This document shows positions 1 to 6,433 of a DNA stretch of 9,586 nt, in pieces. The notes under the pieces were generated by a model. That model was not told the origin of the DNA. It did no database searches and worked only from the letters and a program-made list of their open reading frames with translations. The translations under genes and the position numbers were made by a program. Source of the DNA: Bacteroides sp. (GTDB lineage: Bacteria > Bacteroidota > Bacteroidia > Bacteroidales > Bacteroidaceae); assembly GCA_030151845.1 (NCBI GenBank), contig JASLCM010000159.1, forward strand, positions 1 to 9,586. Direction: 5' to 3'. Positions within the stretch are counted from its first letter, which is position 1, and every line of letters begins with the position of its first letter.

Positions 1-100
1 AATTCGAGTTCAACTGTCCGCAGGACATACAAAAGAACAACTAGATAAGTGCATCAATGCCTTTATTAAAGTTGGAAAAAGTCTCAAATGCATCAAGTAA
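1..100 (+). CDS. kbl: Glycine C-acetyltransferase (2-amino-3-ketobutyrate CoA ligase), C-terminal end only
   Basis: Only the last 32 codons are present; the frame begins at base 2 and ends with TAA at 98-100. The peptide contains IRVQLSAGHTKEQLDKC followed by NAFIKVGKSL, which matches the end of the alpha-oxoamine synthase fold: the R-x-Q-x-SA-x-HT strand and a final helix 'xxF-K-GK-L'. In this PLP-dependent family the SA-x-HT form with a short tail fits glycine C-acetyltransferase, which with threonine dehydrogenase converts threonine to glycine and acetyl-CoA. BioF (8-amino-7-oxononanoate synthase) and serine palmitoyltransferase are the alternatives; the tail alone does not exclude them. 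The gene converges on ferritin and shares its terminator. The fragment is the window edge, not a broken gene. Confidence 0.72.
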   Translation, partial: IRVQLSAGHTKEQLDKCINAFIKVGKSLKCIK

Positions 101-107
101 ATAAAAC

Positions 108-135
108 AAAAAAGCAGGGAACTCCCTGCTTTTTT
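108..135. terminator. Bidirectional intrinsic terminator between kbl and ferritin
   Basis: A perfect stem GCAGGG / CCCTGC (114-119 with 124-129) with a 4-nt loop is flanked by A6 on the left and T6 on the right, so it reads as hairpin plus U-tract on both strands. It sits 7 nt after the kbl stop and 19 nt after the ferritin stop, so it serves both convergent genes. Confidence 0.9.
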
Positions 136-154
136 ATTCTATATATTATCTTGC

Positions 155-637
155 TTACTCTCTCTTTCCCATATGAGCATCGATAAAGAATAATCCATGA
201 TCACCTGCACGCTTAATTTTTTCAACTATAGTTAAAGTAGTATCTTCTTCCTCTACCTGCTCACGTACAAACGTCCACAAGAAATCTTGAGTAGCATAAT
301 CTTTCTCCTCAGTAGCTTTCTCCAACAATTCGTTTATCAATTTAGAAATATGACACTCATGCTTGTAAACATTTTCAAAAACTTCTAAAGGTGTACCCCA
401 TCCTTGCGGAACCACATCGATTTTCTCAACTTTAGCAGCCCCTCCACGTTTAATTATATGATCAGCAAAAGCATAAGCATGCTCTATCTCTTCTTGTGAC
501 TGCTTTTTTAACCAATTTGCAAATCCCATATATCCCTCTTTTTCCATATAGAAAGACATAGATAAATACAAGTTAGCCGACCATAACTCTGCTGTAATTT
601 GCTCGTTTAAAGCTTTTTCTATTTTTTCTGTTAGCAT
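155..637 (-). CDS. ftnA: Non-heme bacterial ferritin (FtnA type), 160 aa
   Basis: Cytosolic iron-storage protein that oxidises Fe(II) at a ferroxidase centre and stores the mineral inside a 24-subunit shell. The four-helix-bundle residues expected of the FtnA type are all visible: E17 and Y24 in helix A, E50 and H53 in the EE-x-EH motif of helix B, E94 in helix C, and Q127 with E130 in REQVEEE of helix D. No heme-ligating Met at the bacterioferritin position is apparent. The length is typical. The ATG at 635-637 (MLTEKIEKAL) is chosen because family members start there. The open frame runs 30 codons further, to 727, but that stretch is Phe/Lys-rich, unlike ferritin, and overlaps an inverted repeat. 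No strong ribosome-binding site is seen, as is common in Bacteroidota. The gene lies alone, 143 nt downstream of lysA on the same strand, and is probably separated from it by a terminator. Confidence 0.95.
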   Translation of the reverse strand: MLTEKIEKALNEQITAELWSANLYLSMSFYMEKEGYMGFANWLKKQSQEEIEHAYAFADHIIKRGGAAKVEKIDVVPQGWGTPLEVFENVYKHECHISKLINELLEKATEEKDYATQDFLWTFVREQVEEEDTTLTIVEKIKRAGDHGLFFIDAHMGKRE

Positions 638-676
638 AATAAATTTCTTATAAATGTGATTAATTAAACTATAAAC

Positions 677-729
677 AAAAAAAAAGAAACTTTGTTTAGT
701 AAATTCTCCTAAGAACTTGCTAAACAAAG
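677..729 (-). terminator. Hairpin with T-tract after lysA, upstream of ferritin
   Basis: On the minus strand a perfect 10-bp inverted repeat (arms 720-729 and 690-699, CTTTGTTTAG / CTAAACAAAG, 20-nt loop) is followed at once by TTTC and nine T's (677-685). This is the shape of an A+T-rich intrinsic terminator and best ends the ftsE-lysC-lysA transcript, 51 nt past the lysA stop. The long loop and weak stem lower confidence. It could instead act in the ferritin leader. Confidence 0.6.
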
Positions 730-764
730 CAAATTCAGTAATTAACTAGCACACTTACAACAAA
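730..764 (-). promoter_or_regulatory. Weak candidate promoter upstream of ferritin
   Basis: On the minus strand TGAATTTG (730-737) differs by one base from the Bacteroidetes -7 element TANNTTTG. TTG occurs 20 nt upstream (758-760), within TTTGTTG. If used, the transcript would begin just before or within the hairpin at 690-729, so that hairpin would lie at the 5' end of the ferritin mRNA. No better candidate is seen between the hairpin and the ferritin start. Confidence 0.3.
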
Positions 765-780
765 TTAAATATAACTCTTA

Positions 781-1935
781 CTACTCAGAAAAGTAACTTT
801 TTGGAAGCTCCCTACTGTTGTAAGTAGAAGCCATGACCTCACCATAGGCTCCTGCAGATCGTATAACTATCACATCACCTCTCTGTGTAACTGGTAGCTC
901 AACCCCTCGATCAAAAACATCAGAAGATTCACATATTGGACCTACAACATCGTATCTTTTCTGCTCACAGCTTAAAGAGGAAATATTCTCAATTTTATGC
1001 TGAGCCTGATACAAAGCAGGCCTCATCAAGTCGGTCATTCCTGCATCTAAAATTAAAAAGTCTCGGTCAATCCCCCTTTTTGTATATAAAACTTTAGTGA
1101 TAAGGTTTCCACATTGAGCTATTACTGAACGCCCCAATTCAAAATGAAGCTCTTGGTAAGACCGTATAGCAAGATGCTCTTGAAAAACTCTAAAATAGGA
1201 GGCAAAATCGGCTATAGGGTGACAGTCGGGGGTTTTATAATCAATCCCTAAACCTCCCCCCAAATTTAGATGTTTGATATAAATATTCTTATTCTCAAGA
1301 AAAACCAAGATTTCATTAACTCGACTAGCCAATTGAATAAAGTCATCCATTAATAAAATTTGAGACCCTATATGAAAATGCAGACCAATTAAATCAACAC
1401 TACTACTTTGACCTATAGCTTCTAAACAGCTTTCTAAGTCACGTATAGGAATACCAAACTTATTCTCTGCCTGGCCAGTTGCTATATTTGCATGCGTATG
1501 TACCTTTAGCTGTGGATTGATACGTAATGCAAGCTGAGCTACCCTTCCATTTTTCTTGGCCAGCTCTCCTATCACTTCAATCTCCTCTATTGATTCTACA
1601 TTAAATGCAAAGATATTATTTTTTAAAGCCAATTCTATCTCCCAATCGGCCTTTCCTACACCAGCAAAAACAATCTCTTTTGGCGAGAATCCCGCCTCTA
1701 TGGCATCCATAATCTCACCTCCACTAACACAATCGGCCCCTAATCCATTCTTCTGAATCAGTTGTAAGAGCTTTAGATTGGTATTAGCCTTCAGTGCATA
1801 ATGGATATGCACAGGAACAGAAAAAACTTTAGAATCCTCTATAAGTTGCGCTATTGTTCTATTTAACAGCCCTATGTCGTAATAGTAAAAAGGAGTTTTT
1901 TTCTCTTGGGCTAAAGCAATAAGTCTCTGTTTCAT
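781..1935 (-). CDS. lysA: Diaminopimelate decarboxylase, 384 aa
   Basis: PLP enzyme of fold type III that decarboxylates meso-diaminopimelate to L-lysine, the last step of lysine synthesis in the cytosol. An alanine-racemase-like TIM barrel spans about residues 15-270: HYALKAN with PLP lysine K49, HFHIGSQ at 186-192, the phosphate-binding GGGLG at 226-230 and ELGRS at 266-270. The C-terminal beta domain carries GPICESSD at 332-339, whose C335 reaches the partner subunit's active site, and AGAYGEVMASTYNSR at 361-375 with the PLP-contacting tyrosine. These separate it from ornithine/arginine decarboxylases. The length is slightly short of the usual 400-420 but no motif is missing. Its ATG directly follows the lysC stop codon with no spacer; AAGGGG just before that stop can serve as ribosome-binding site. 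Translation is therefore probably coupled to lysC. Confidence 0.96.
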   Translation of the reverse strand: MKQRLIALAQEKKTPFYYYDIGLLNRTIAQLIEDSKVFSVPVHIHYALKANTNLKLLQLIQKNGLGADCVSGGEIMDAIEAGFSPKEIVFAGVGKADWEIELALKNNIFAFNVESIEEIEVIGELAKKNGRVAQLALRINPQLKVHTHANIATGQAENKFGIPIRDLESCLEAIGQSSSVDLIGLHFHIGSQILLMDDFIQLASRVNEILVFLENKNIYIKHLNLGGGLGIDYKTPDCHPIADFASYFRVFQEHLAIRSYQELHFELGRSVIAQCGNLITKVLYTKRGIDRDFLILDAGMTDLMRPALYQAQHKIENISSLSCEQKRYDVVGPICESSDVFDRGVELPVTQRGDVIVIRSAGAYGEVMASTYNSRELPKSYFSE

Positions 1936-3264
1936 CTACCCCTTAAATAAATGAGCACTAAGTGTTTTTAATGCCAACTCCTTATCTTCTCTTCGAATAA
2001 GAAAAGAGATGTTATAATTACTTCCACCAAATGATATCATACGTACTGGAATCTCTTTCATGGCATCTAACGCTTTAGCTTCAAACCCAACATTCTCCCA
2101 TTTTAAGTCGCCTACCACACAAATGATACACATATCTTCATCTACAGTAACAGTACCATACTTCTTTAAATCATCTAAAATCTCATTGAGGTGCCTTGTA
2201 TTGTCAATTGTTACGGAAACCCCAACTTCCGAGGTACAGATCATATCAATAGAGGTTTGGTAGCTCTCAAAGATTTCAAAAACCTTACGTAAAAATCCAT
2301 GAGCCAACAACATTCGGCTCGATTTAATCTTAATTGCTGTAATATTTTCCTTTGCTGCAACAGCTTTAATAACCGATCGTTCGGAGTCATTCGAAATCAA
2401 TGTACCCGGTGCATCTGGCTTCATGGTGTTAAGTAGTCGAACAGGAATGTTTGCATATTTAGCGGGTTGCACACAAGTTGGATGAAGAATCTTAGCACCA
2501 AAATAGGCCAATTCTGCCGCCTCATCAAAGTTTAAATTACGAACAGGTGAGGTATTATCTACCACTCGAGGATCATTGTTATGCATTCCATCGATATCTG
2601 TCCATATTTGTATCTCTAGTGCCTTAACTGCAGCTCCAATCAACGATGCAGTATAATCACTTCCCCCACGTTGAAGGTTGTCTACCTCACCATAAGCATT
2701 TCTACAAATATAACCCTGTGTAATATAGATATCGGCCTCTGGATACAGCGCCAACTGGCTTTGTAGTTTTCCTTTGATGTATACTGGATCTGGATCTCCA
2801 TTTTTATCTGTTTTCATGAAGTCCAATGCAGGTAATAGTACAGCATTTATCCCTTGCTCTTGAAGGTAATAAGTGACCATTGCTGTCGAGATGAGTTCTC
2901 CTTGAGCCAGAACCTCTTTTTCCTCAAATAAGGTAAATAAATCCTTAGTAAAGGATCGGATGTAGGTAAAATGACTCGCAATTAATTCTTCACCTTTTTT
3001 CTTATAAGTTGGTGTATCATATAGTTCATCGATATGAGTTCGGTATTTTAGCTCTAACTGGTTTATTATTTCATTAGCTCCCTCTGGGTTCTTCTTGTAC
3101 AAGTACTCAGAAATTTCGACCAATGTATTTGTTGTTCCAGCCATTGCGGAAAGAACTACGATCTTCTTTTCTCCATTGTTTATTAATTTAGCAACTTCTT
3201 TCATCTGTTGAGCAGATCCTACAGAAGTTCCACCAAACTTTAATACCTTCATTTTCTTACTCAT
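1936..3264 (-). CDS. lysC: Aspartokinase, monofunctional, with C-terminal ACT domains, 442 aa
   Basis: Phosphorylates L-aspartate with ATP, the entry step for lysine/diaminopimelate, threonine and methionine. The amino-acid kinase domain covers about residues 5-290: KFGGTS at 9-14, QGELIS near 121, RGGSDYTASL near 199, and WTDIDG...DPRVV near 221-235. Two ACT-type regulatory segments follow (about 305-442), with CTSEVGVSV and SFGGSNYNISFLI, consistent with feedback control by an end product, which cannot be named from sequence. There is no homoserine dehydrogenase domain, so it is the monofunctional form. Three starts are possible: TTG at 3270, ATG at 3264 and ATG at 3252 (MKVLKFGG, 438 aa, the commonest N-terminus in relatives). 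I chose the first ATG, which begins 2 nt after the ftsE stop; 3252 is a real alternative. lysA follows with zero spacing. Confidence 0.95.
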   Translation of the reverse strand: MSKKMKVLKFGGTSVGSAQQMKEVAKLINNGEKKIVVLSAMAGTTNTLVEISEYLYKKNPEGANEIINQLELKYRTHIDELYDTPTYKKKGEELIASHFTYIRSFTKDLFTLFEEKEVLAQGELISTAMVTYYLQEQGINAVLLPALDFMKTDKNGDPDPVYIKGKLQSQLALYPEADIYITQGYICRNAYGEVDNLQRGGSDYTASLIGAAVKALEIQIWTDIDGMHNNDPRVVDNTSPVRNLNFDEAAELAYFGAKILHPTCVQPAKYANIPVRLLNTMKPDAPGTLISNDSERSVIKAVAAKENITAIKIKSSRMLLAHGFLRKVFEIFESYQTSIDMICTSEVGVSVTIDNTRHLNEILDDLKKYGTVTVDEDMCIICVVGDLKWENVGFEAKALDAMKEIPVRMISFGGSNYNISFLIRREDKELALKTLSAHLFKG

Positions 3265-3266
3265 TT

Positions 3267-3962
3267 TCAATTAATAATAGAAAAAAACTCTGTTGTCACC
3301 TCCTGCAAGTTTCGATTTTCACAACGATATACCTTACCAGGATACTCCTGCAACAAGGAAAGGTTGTGTGTACTCATGACAACTAACGTTCCAGAATCAC
3401 TTATTTTATGCAACAGCTCTATAATCTTCCTGCTTGTATCAACATCTAAGTTCCCCGTTGGTTCATCTGCTAAGATTATTTCTGGCGAATTTAAAATCGC
3501 ACGAGCTATAACAATCCGCTGTTGCTCTCCTCCAGAGAGTTGATTAGGTAGTTTATACCCTTTATGTCCCATCCCTACCTGATCCAAAACCTCTTCAATA
3601 CGAGAGTTTATCTTTATCTTGCTTTTCCACCCTGTAGAACGCAAAACAAAATAAAGATTCTCATATACTGTTCGGTCTGTTAACAGTTGAAAGTCTTGAA
3701 AAACAATACCTAGCTTTCTTCTCAGTTTTGGTATATTTTTTCGTTTTATAGCATTGAGAGAGTATTCTAACACCTCTGCTTCGCCCCTATAAATAGGAAG
3801 TTCTGCATAAATAGACTTCAGGAGAGTAGACTTTCCCGCACCCACTTTTCCAATCAAGTAGACAAATTCCCCTCTTGATAGATCTAAATTAACGTTTTCT
3901 AAAACAGATAAATCTTGCTGTTTTATCTCAACTCCAGCATATTTAAGAAGTAAATTACTCAT
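3267..3962 (-). CDS. ftsE: FtsE-type ABC transporter ATP-binding protein, 231 aa
   Basis: Cytoplasmic ATPase subunit of an ABC complex. Counting from the chosen ATG: Walker A GKVGAGKS at about 38-45, Q-loop in FQDF near 89, signature LSGGE at about 142-146, Walker B IILADEPTGNLD from about 162, and the switch histidine in STH at about 199. The LADEPTGNLD block and about 230-aa length place it with the FtsE/LolD/MacB ATPases; the cluster with lysC-lysA and GKVGAGKS-type P-loop fit the Bacteroidetes FtsE. FtsE pairs with the membrane protein FtsX to control peptidoglycan hydrolysis at the septum. No ftsX or other permease is in this window. A TTG lies one codon upstream of the ATG at 3960-3962; the ATG is preferred. 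The stop TGA is 2 nt from the lysC start. A LolD-like role cannot be fully excluded. Confidence 0.82.
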   Translation of the reverse strand: MSNLLLKYAGVEIKQQDLSVLENVNLDLSRGEFVYLIGKVGAGKSTLLKSIYAELPIYRGEAEVLEYSLNAIKRKNIPKLRRKLGIVFQDFQLLTDRTVYENLYFVLRSTGWKSKIKINSRIEEVLDQVGMGHKGYKLPNQLSGGEQQRIVIARAILNSPEIILADEPTGNLDVDTSRKIIELLHKISDSGTLVVMSTHNLSLLQEYPGKVYRCENRNLQEVTTEFFSIIN

Positions 3963-3997
3963 CAACAGTATATATTAATTCATCTTTATTTAACAAA

Positions 3998-4005
3998 CAA
4001 AGATA
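3998..4005 (-). promoter_or_regulatory. Bacteroidetes-type -7 promoter element for ftsE-lysC-lysA
   Basis: TATCTTTG on the minus strand matches TANNTTTG exactly, 35 nt before the ftsE ATG. No TTTG occurs at the usual distance upstream; that position is occupied by the dyad GTTAG-ACCCC-CTAAC at 4019-4033. The missing -33 box and the dyad suggest a weaker or regulated promoter, but this is inference. Confidence 0.5.
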
Positions 4006-4018
4006 CTGTTTTTCTTGA

Positions 4019-4033
4019 GTTAGACCCCCTAAC
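4019..4033. repeat. Short inverted repeat in the -33 region of the ftsE promoter
   Basis: Perfect 5-bp arms GTTAG / CTAAC flank a 5-nt C-rich centre. The dyad is 13-28 nt upstream of the TATCTTTG element on the minus strand, where a -33 box or operator would lie. Five base pairs is little, so chance is possible. Confidence 0.35.
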
Positions 4034-4103
4034 CCATCTAATTATTAATAGGTAAGGAGAATTTTCCCTTATAAAAGGAAGAGAATTAGTATAATTATTC
4101 AAG

Positions 4104-4136
4104 AAGTATTTAATGAGCAAGTCTCTCTTAATACTT
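4104..4136. repeat. Inverted repeat of unknown role in the ftsE-HAD intergenic region
   Basis: Arms AAGTATT (4104-4110) and AATACTT (4130-4136) are perfectly complementary, with an inner GAG/CTC pairing. No T-run follows on either strand, so it does not look like a terminator. The rest of the 3963-4220 gap holds the ftsE promoter, a small dyad, the HAD terminator and an imperfect hairpin centred on TACAT-AGA-ATGTA near 4190; I see no tRNA, known riboswitch or convincing ORF. Confidence 0.4.
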
Positions 4137-4207
4137 ACTACTCTCCTCAAAGCAATTTCAACCCCTATCTAAAATGAGTTTATTACATAGAATGTAGTTT
4201 TACTCAC

Positions 4208-4227
4208 AAAAGAGCTAAAATTAGCTC
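4208..4227 (-). terminator. Intrinsic terminator overlapping the HAD gene stop codon
   Basis: On the minus strand GAGCTAA and TTAGCTC (4221-4227 with 4212-4218, 2 nt between) form a hairpin that includes the TAA stop codon and is followed by TTTTGTG. The stem is short and the T-tract only four long, so it is a weak terminator. Confidence 0.5.
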
Positions 4228-4862
4228 ATCCACTCTTTTAACGTTTTATAATTCATGCTTTCAAAGTGAGGTATTACCCGATTACATAAAGGTAAGATAT
4301 CCTCTCTCTTATTTGTAGTAGAGACCCCTACAACAAAAGCCTTCGCTGCCCTTCCTGCTTCTATTCCATGAAAAGAGTCTTCAAAAATGACAGTTTCTTC
4401 AGGAGATGCATTAAAGTAATCCATTGCATATAAGAAGCATTCAGGATCTGGTTTTGATCGTTTAAACTGATTCGATGTCACTATAATATCGGCTAATGCT
4501 TTAATAGCAGGCTGAGCCTGGTAAGCAATTGACATTTTTCTATCGTCCGAACTTGTAACAATACCAATAGGAACACCCCTTTCTCTCAACTCTTCCATAA
4601 AGGACTTAACCCCCTTTATATAGTTATAACTCATATTAAGCTCATACTCATGAATGATTTGATTTAGCTCCTCCTGGAGCTCCTCCTGGTTTTTAAAATA
4701 TGTTCCATAAATCTGACGCATACTTTGTCCCTTCACCTTTTCTCCAAAGTCATCTATTCCCAGTAGCTCTTTTCCATACTTGTTCCAAAGGGTTGTATAC
4801 TGAGTCTCCGTATCTAGAATAACTCCATCAAAATCAAACAAGGCAACAATTCTTTTACACAT
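4221..4862 (-). CDS. HAD-superfamily phosphatase, subfamily IA (beta-phosphoglucomutase-like), 213 aa
   Basis: Cytosolic Mg2+-dependent phosphotransferase. All four HAD motifs are present: motif I DFDGVILDTE with nucleophile D10 and acid/base D12, motif II VTSSDD with T103 or S104, motif III lysine K137 in RSKPDPE, and motif IV IFEDSFHGIEAG with E161/D162. The inserted helical cap between motifs I and II (about residues 17-90) and GIEAGRAA after motif IV place it with beta-phosphoglucomutase and 2-deoxyglucose-6-phosphate/sugar-phosphate phosphatases; the substrate cannot be told from sequence. The cap contains a QEEL-QEEL repeat made by a perfect 12-bp tandem duplication (4666-4689). The ATG at 4860-4862 is used rather than an upstream TTG because it puts the DFDG motif at the usual distance from the N-terminus. 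The gene is divergent from the MATE gene and has its own promoter and terminator. Confidence 0.9.
   Translation of the reverse strand: MCKRIVALFDFDGVILDTETQYTTLWNKYGKELLGIDDFGEKVKGQSMRQIYGTYFKNQEELQEELNQIIHEYELNMSYNYIKGVKSFMEELRERGVPIGIVTSSDDRKMSIAYQAQPAIKALADIIVTSNQFKRSKPDPECFLYAMDYFNASPEETVIFEDSFHGIEAGRAAKAFVVGVSTTNKREDILPLCNRVIPHFESMNYKTLKEWMS
4666..4689. repeat. Perfect 12-bp tandem duplication inside the HAD gene
   Basis: AGCTCCTCCTGG occurs twice in a row (4666-4677 and 4678-4689) without mismatch. It is in frame and encodes two QEEL units in the cap domain on the minus strand, where each unit also reads as AGGAGGAG, a Shine-Dalgarno-like string. Confidence 0.95.
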
Positions 4863-4898
4863 GTAAATCAATCTCTTATATTTGTAATGTTAGCTAGA

Positions 4899-4929
4899 CA
4901 AAGATCGAAAAAACCATGAATACAACAAA
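4899..4929 (-). promoter_or_regulatory. Bacteroidetes-type promoter for the HAD gene
   Basis: On the minus strand TTTG (4926-4929), a 19-nt spacer and GATCTTTG (4899-4906; one mismatch from TANNTTTG) give both elements of the Bacteroidetes primary-sigma promoter, 36 nt upstream of the chosen ATG. Confidence 0.6.
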
Positions 4930-4935
4930 ATTTCC

Positions 4936-4943
4936 TACCTTTG
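4936..4943 (+). promoter_or_regulatory. Bacteroidetes-type -7 element for the MATE gene
   Basis: TACCTTTG matches TANNTTTG exactly and ends 22 nt before the MATE ATG, giving a very short leader. No TTTG is found at the expected -33 position. It abuts the divergent HAD promoter, so binding at one could affect the other. Confidence 0.55.
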
Positions 4944-4965
4944 TAGTTCAATAGCGTAATAGTTT

Positions 4966-6327
4966 ATGGCAAAATCATCTAAAAACAATCCACATATCTT
5001 AGGAACAGAGTCTATTGGAAAGCTCTTGGCCCAATACTCATTTCCTGCCATTGTTGGAATGGCACTCACTTCAATTTACCACATCATTGATAGTATATTC
5101 ATTGGACATGGAGTTGGTGCTATGGCCATTTCAGGCTTAGCAATAACCTTCCCTCTTATGAACTTGGTTATGGCGTTTTGTACACTTGTTTCCTCAGGAG
5201 GCTCTACCATCTCATCCATACGGCTGGGACAAAAAGATATAAAAGGGGCTACCGATGTTTTAGGTAATACGTTCATGTTAAGTATCATCAACTCTATTTT
5301 CTTCGGATCCTTGGCATTACTCTATTTAGACGAAATACTAGTTCTTTTTGGAGCAAGTGAAAACACCCTCCCTTATGCAAGAGACTTCATGAAAGTTATA
5401 CTTTGGGGGTCTCCCATTCTTTACTTAATGATTGGGTTAAACAATGTAATGCGTGCAACTGGCTACCCCAAAAAAGCCATGCTTACCTCACTGGTAAGTA
5501 TTCTGTGCAACATCATACTTGCTCCAATCTTTATATTTACCTTTCAATGGGGAATTCACGGAGCTGCACTAGCCACAGTTATCTCACAGTTTGTAGCCTT
5601 AATTTGGGTACTCGCTCACTTTTTAAACCCTAATAATTATATCCATTTACAAAAAGGATTTTGGAAAATAAAACCTCGAATTGTATTCAATATATTCTCA
5701 ATTGGAATGGCTCCATTTTTAATGAATGTATGTGCATGTATCATCGTTATATTTATTAACAACAGATTACAAACCTACGGAGGAGATTTAGCCATTGGGG
5801 CTTATGGAATTCTAAACAGACTACTAACCCTATACATCATGATTGTATTGGGATTAACTATGGGAATGCAACCTATTATTGGATATAACTTTGGAGCACT
5901 TAAACAAGATAGAGTGTGGGAAACCTTAAAAGTAGGTATAAAGAGTGCTGTTGTAATTACAAGTACTGGATTTCTTATATCCATGCTTTTCCCAAGAGCC
6001 GTTGCTGCTATCTTCACGAGCAATGAAGAGCTCATTCGCTTAGCAGCCGAAGGTTTACAAATAGCTGCTCTTATGTTCCCCCTTGTTGGTGCACAGATTG
6101 TTATCTCTAACTTTTTTCAAAGCATTGGAAAAGCAAAAGTTAGCATTTTTCTCTCCCTATCAAGACAGCTAGTCTACTTATTACCCTTTATTATTATCTT
6201 ACCACCAAGATATGGAGTAATAGGGGTTTGGACAAGTATGCCAATCTCTGATTTTCTAGCTTTTGTCACCGCTGTTATTAGTTTATTGATCTTTACCAAG
6301 CAACAGAAAAAAAAGAGAGACAAATAG
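4966..6327 (+). CDS. MATE-family multidrug efflux transporter, 453 aa
   Basis: Inner-membrane antiporter that exports cationic drugs or metabolites in exchange for Na+ or H+. The protein is hydrophobic throughout, with about 12 predicted membrane segments in two homologous halves, the MATE arrangement. Seen in the sequence: the first-helix region SIYHIIDSIFIG with D42, LGQKDIKGA after helix 2 (about 87-95), the P-x-x-Y/G-x-N-x-MRATG loop near residues 150-166, and the second-half counterpart GMQPIIGYNFGALK near 301-314. NFFQSIGKAK near 386 is the matching loop. It most resembles the MepA-like branch common in Bacteroidales, but the substrate is unknown. The ATG at 4966 starts a short hydrophilic N-terminus before helix 1. 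It is a single-gene unit with its own -7 element and a terminator right at its stop. The basic tail QQKKKKRDK is cytoplasmic. Confidence 0.93.
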   Translation: MAKSSKNNPHILGTESIGKLLAQYSFPAIVGMALTSIYHIIDSIFIGHGVGAMAISGLAITFPLMNLVMAFCTLVSSGGSTISSIRLGQKDIKGATDVLGNTFMLSIINSIFFGSLALLYLDEILVLFGASENTLPYARDFMKVILWGSPILYLMIGLNNVMRATGYPKKAMLTSLVSILCNIILAPIFIFTFQWGIHGAALATVISQFVALIWVLAHFLNPNNYIHLQKGFWKIKPRIVFNIFSIGMAPFLMNVCACIIVIFINNRLQTYGGDLAIGAYGILNRLLTLYIMIVLGLTMGMQPIIGYNFGALKQDRVWETLKVGIKSAVVITSTGFLISMLFPRAVAAIFTSNEELIRLAAEGLQIAALMFPLVGAQIVISNFFQSIGKAKVSIFLSLSRQLVYLLPFIIILPPRYGVIGVWTSMPISDFLAFVTAVISLLIFTKQQKKKRDK

Positions 6328-6375
6328 TAAACAAACAGTTATTTTAACGGATATGTTACTGTTTACTTTTTATTT
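6326..6375 (+). terminator. Intrinsic terminator after the MATE gene
   Basis: AGTAAACA (6326-6333) and TGTTTACT (6360-6367) are perfect 8-bp arms followed by TTTTATTT. The stem begins inside the TAG stop codon. A smaller GTTA/TAAC pairing lies in the loop. Confidence 0.7.
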
Positions 6376-6433
6376 AATCTTATTTTGTTAAATTCGCATA
6401 ATAAATATCATCCCTTTAATTTTAACTTACACT

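Noticed and set aside
638..727. 30-codon N-terminal extension of ferritin from an upstream start
   Set aside because: Phe/Lys-rich and unlike ferritin N-termini; it overlaps an inverted repeat and T-tract. The ATG at 637 gives the normal family start.
1556..1756. Antisense open frames within lysA, lysC, the MATE gene and the antiporter gene
   Set aside because: They lie fully inside genes with clear family motifs, encode low-complexity peptides without recognisable domains, and have no start signals.
3265..3270. TTG start for aspartokinase overlapping the ftsE stop
   Set aside because: An ATG lies two codons downstream and another at the usual family start; TTG is the weakest option, though coupling by TTGA overlap is noted.
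4113..4172. Possible 19-aa hydrophobic peptide on the plus strand in the ftsE-HAD gap
   Set aside because: No ribosome-binding site or promoter, and its start lies within the loop of an inverted repeat; length is consistent with chance.
3963..4220. Lysine riboswitch (L-box) ahead of the ftsE-lysC-lysA unit
   Set aside because: None of the recognisable multi-helix core is seen, the leader after the -7 element is only about 30 nt, and L-boxes are not typical of Bacteroidota.
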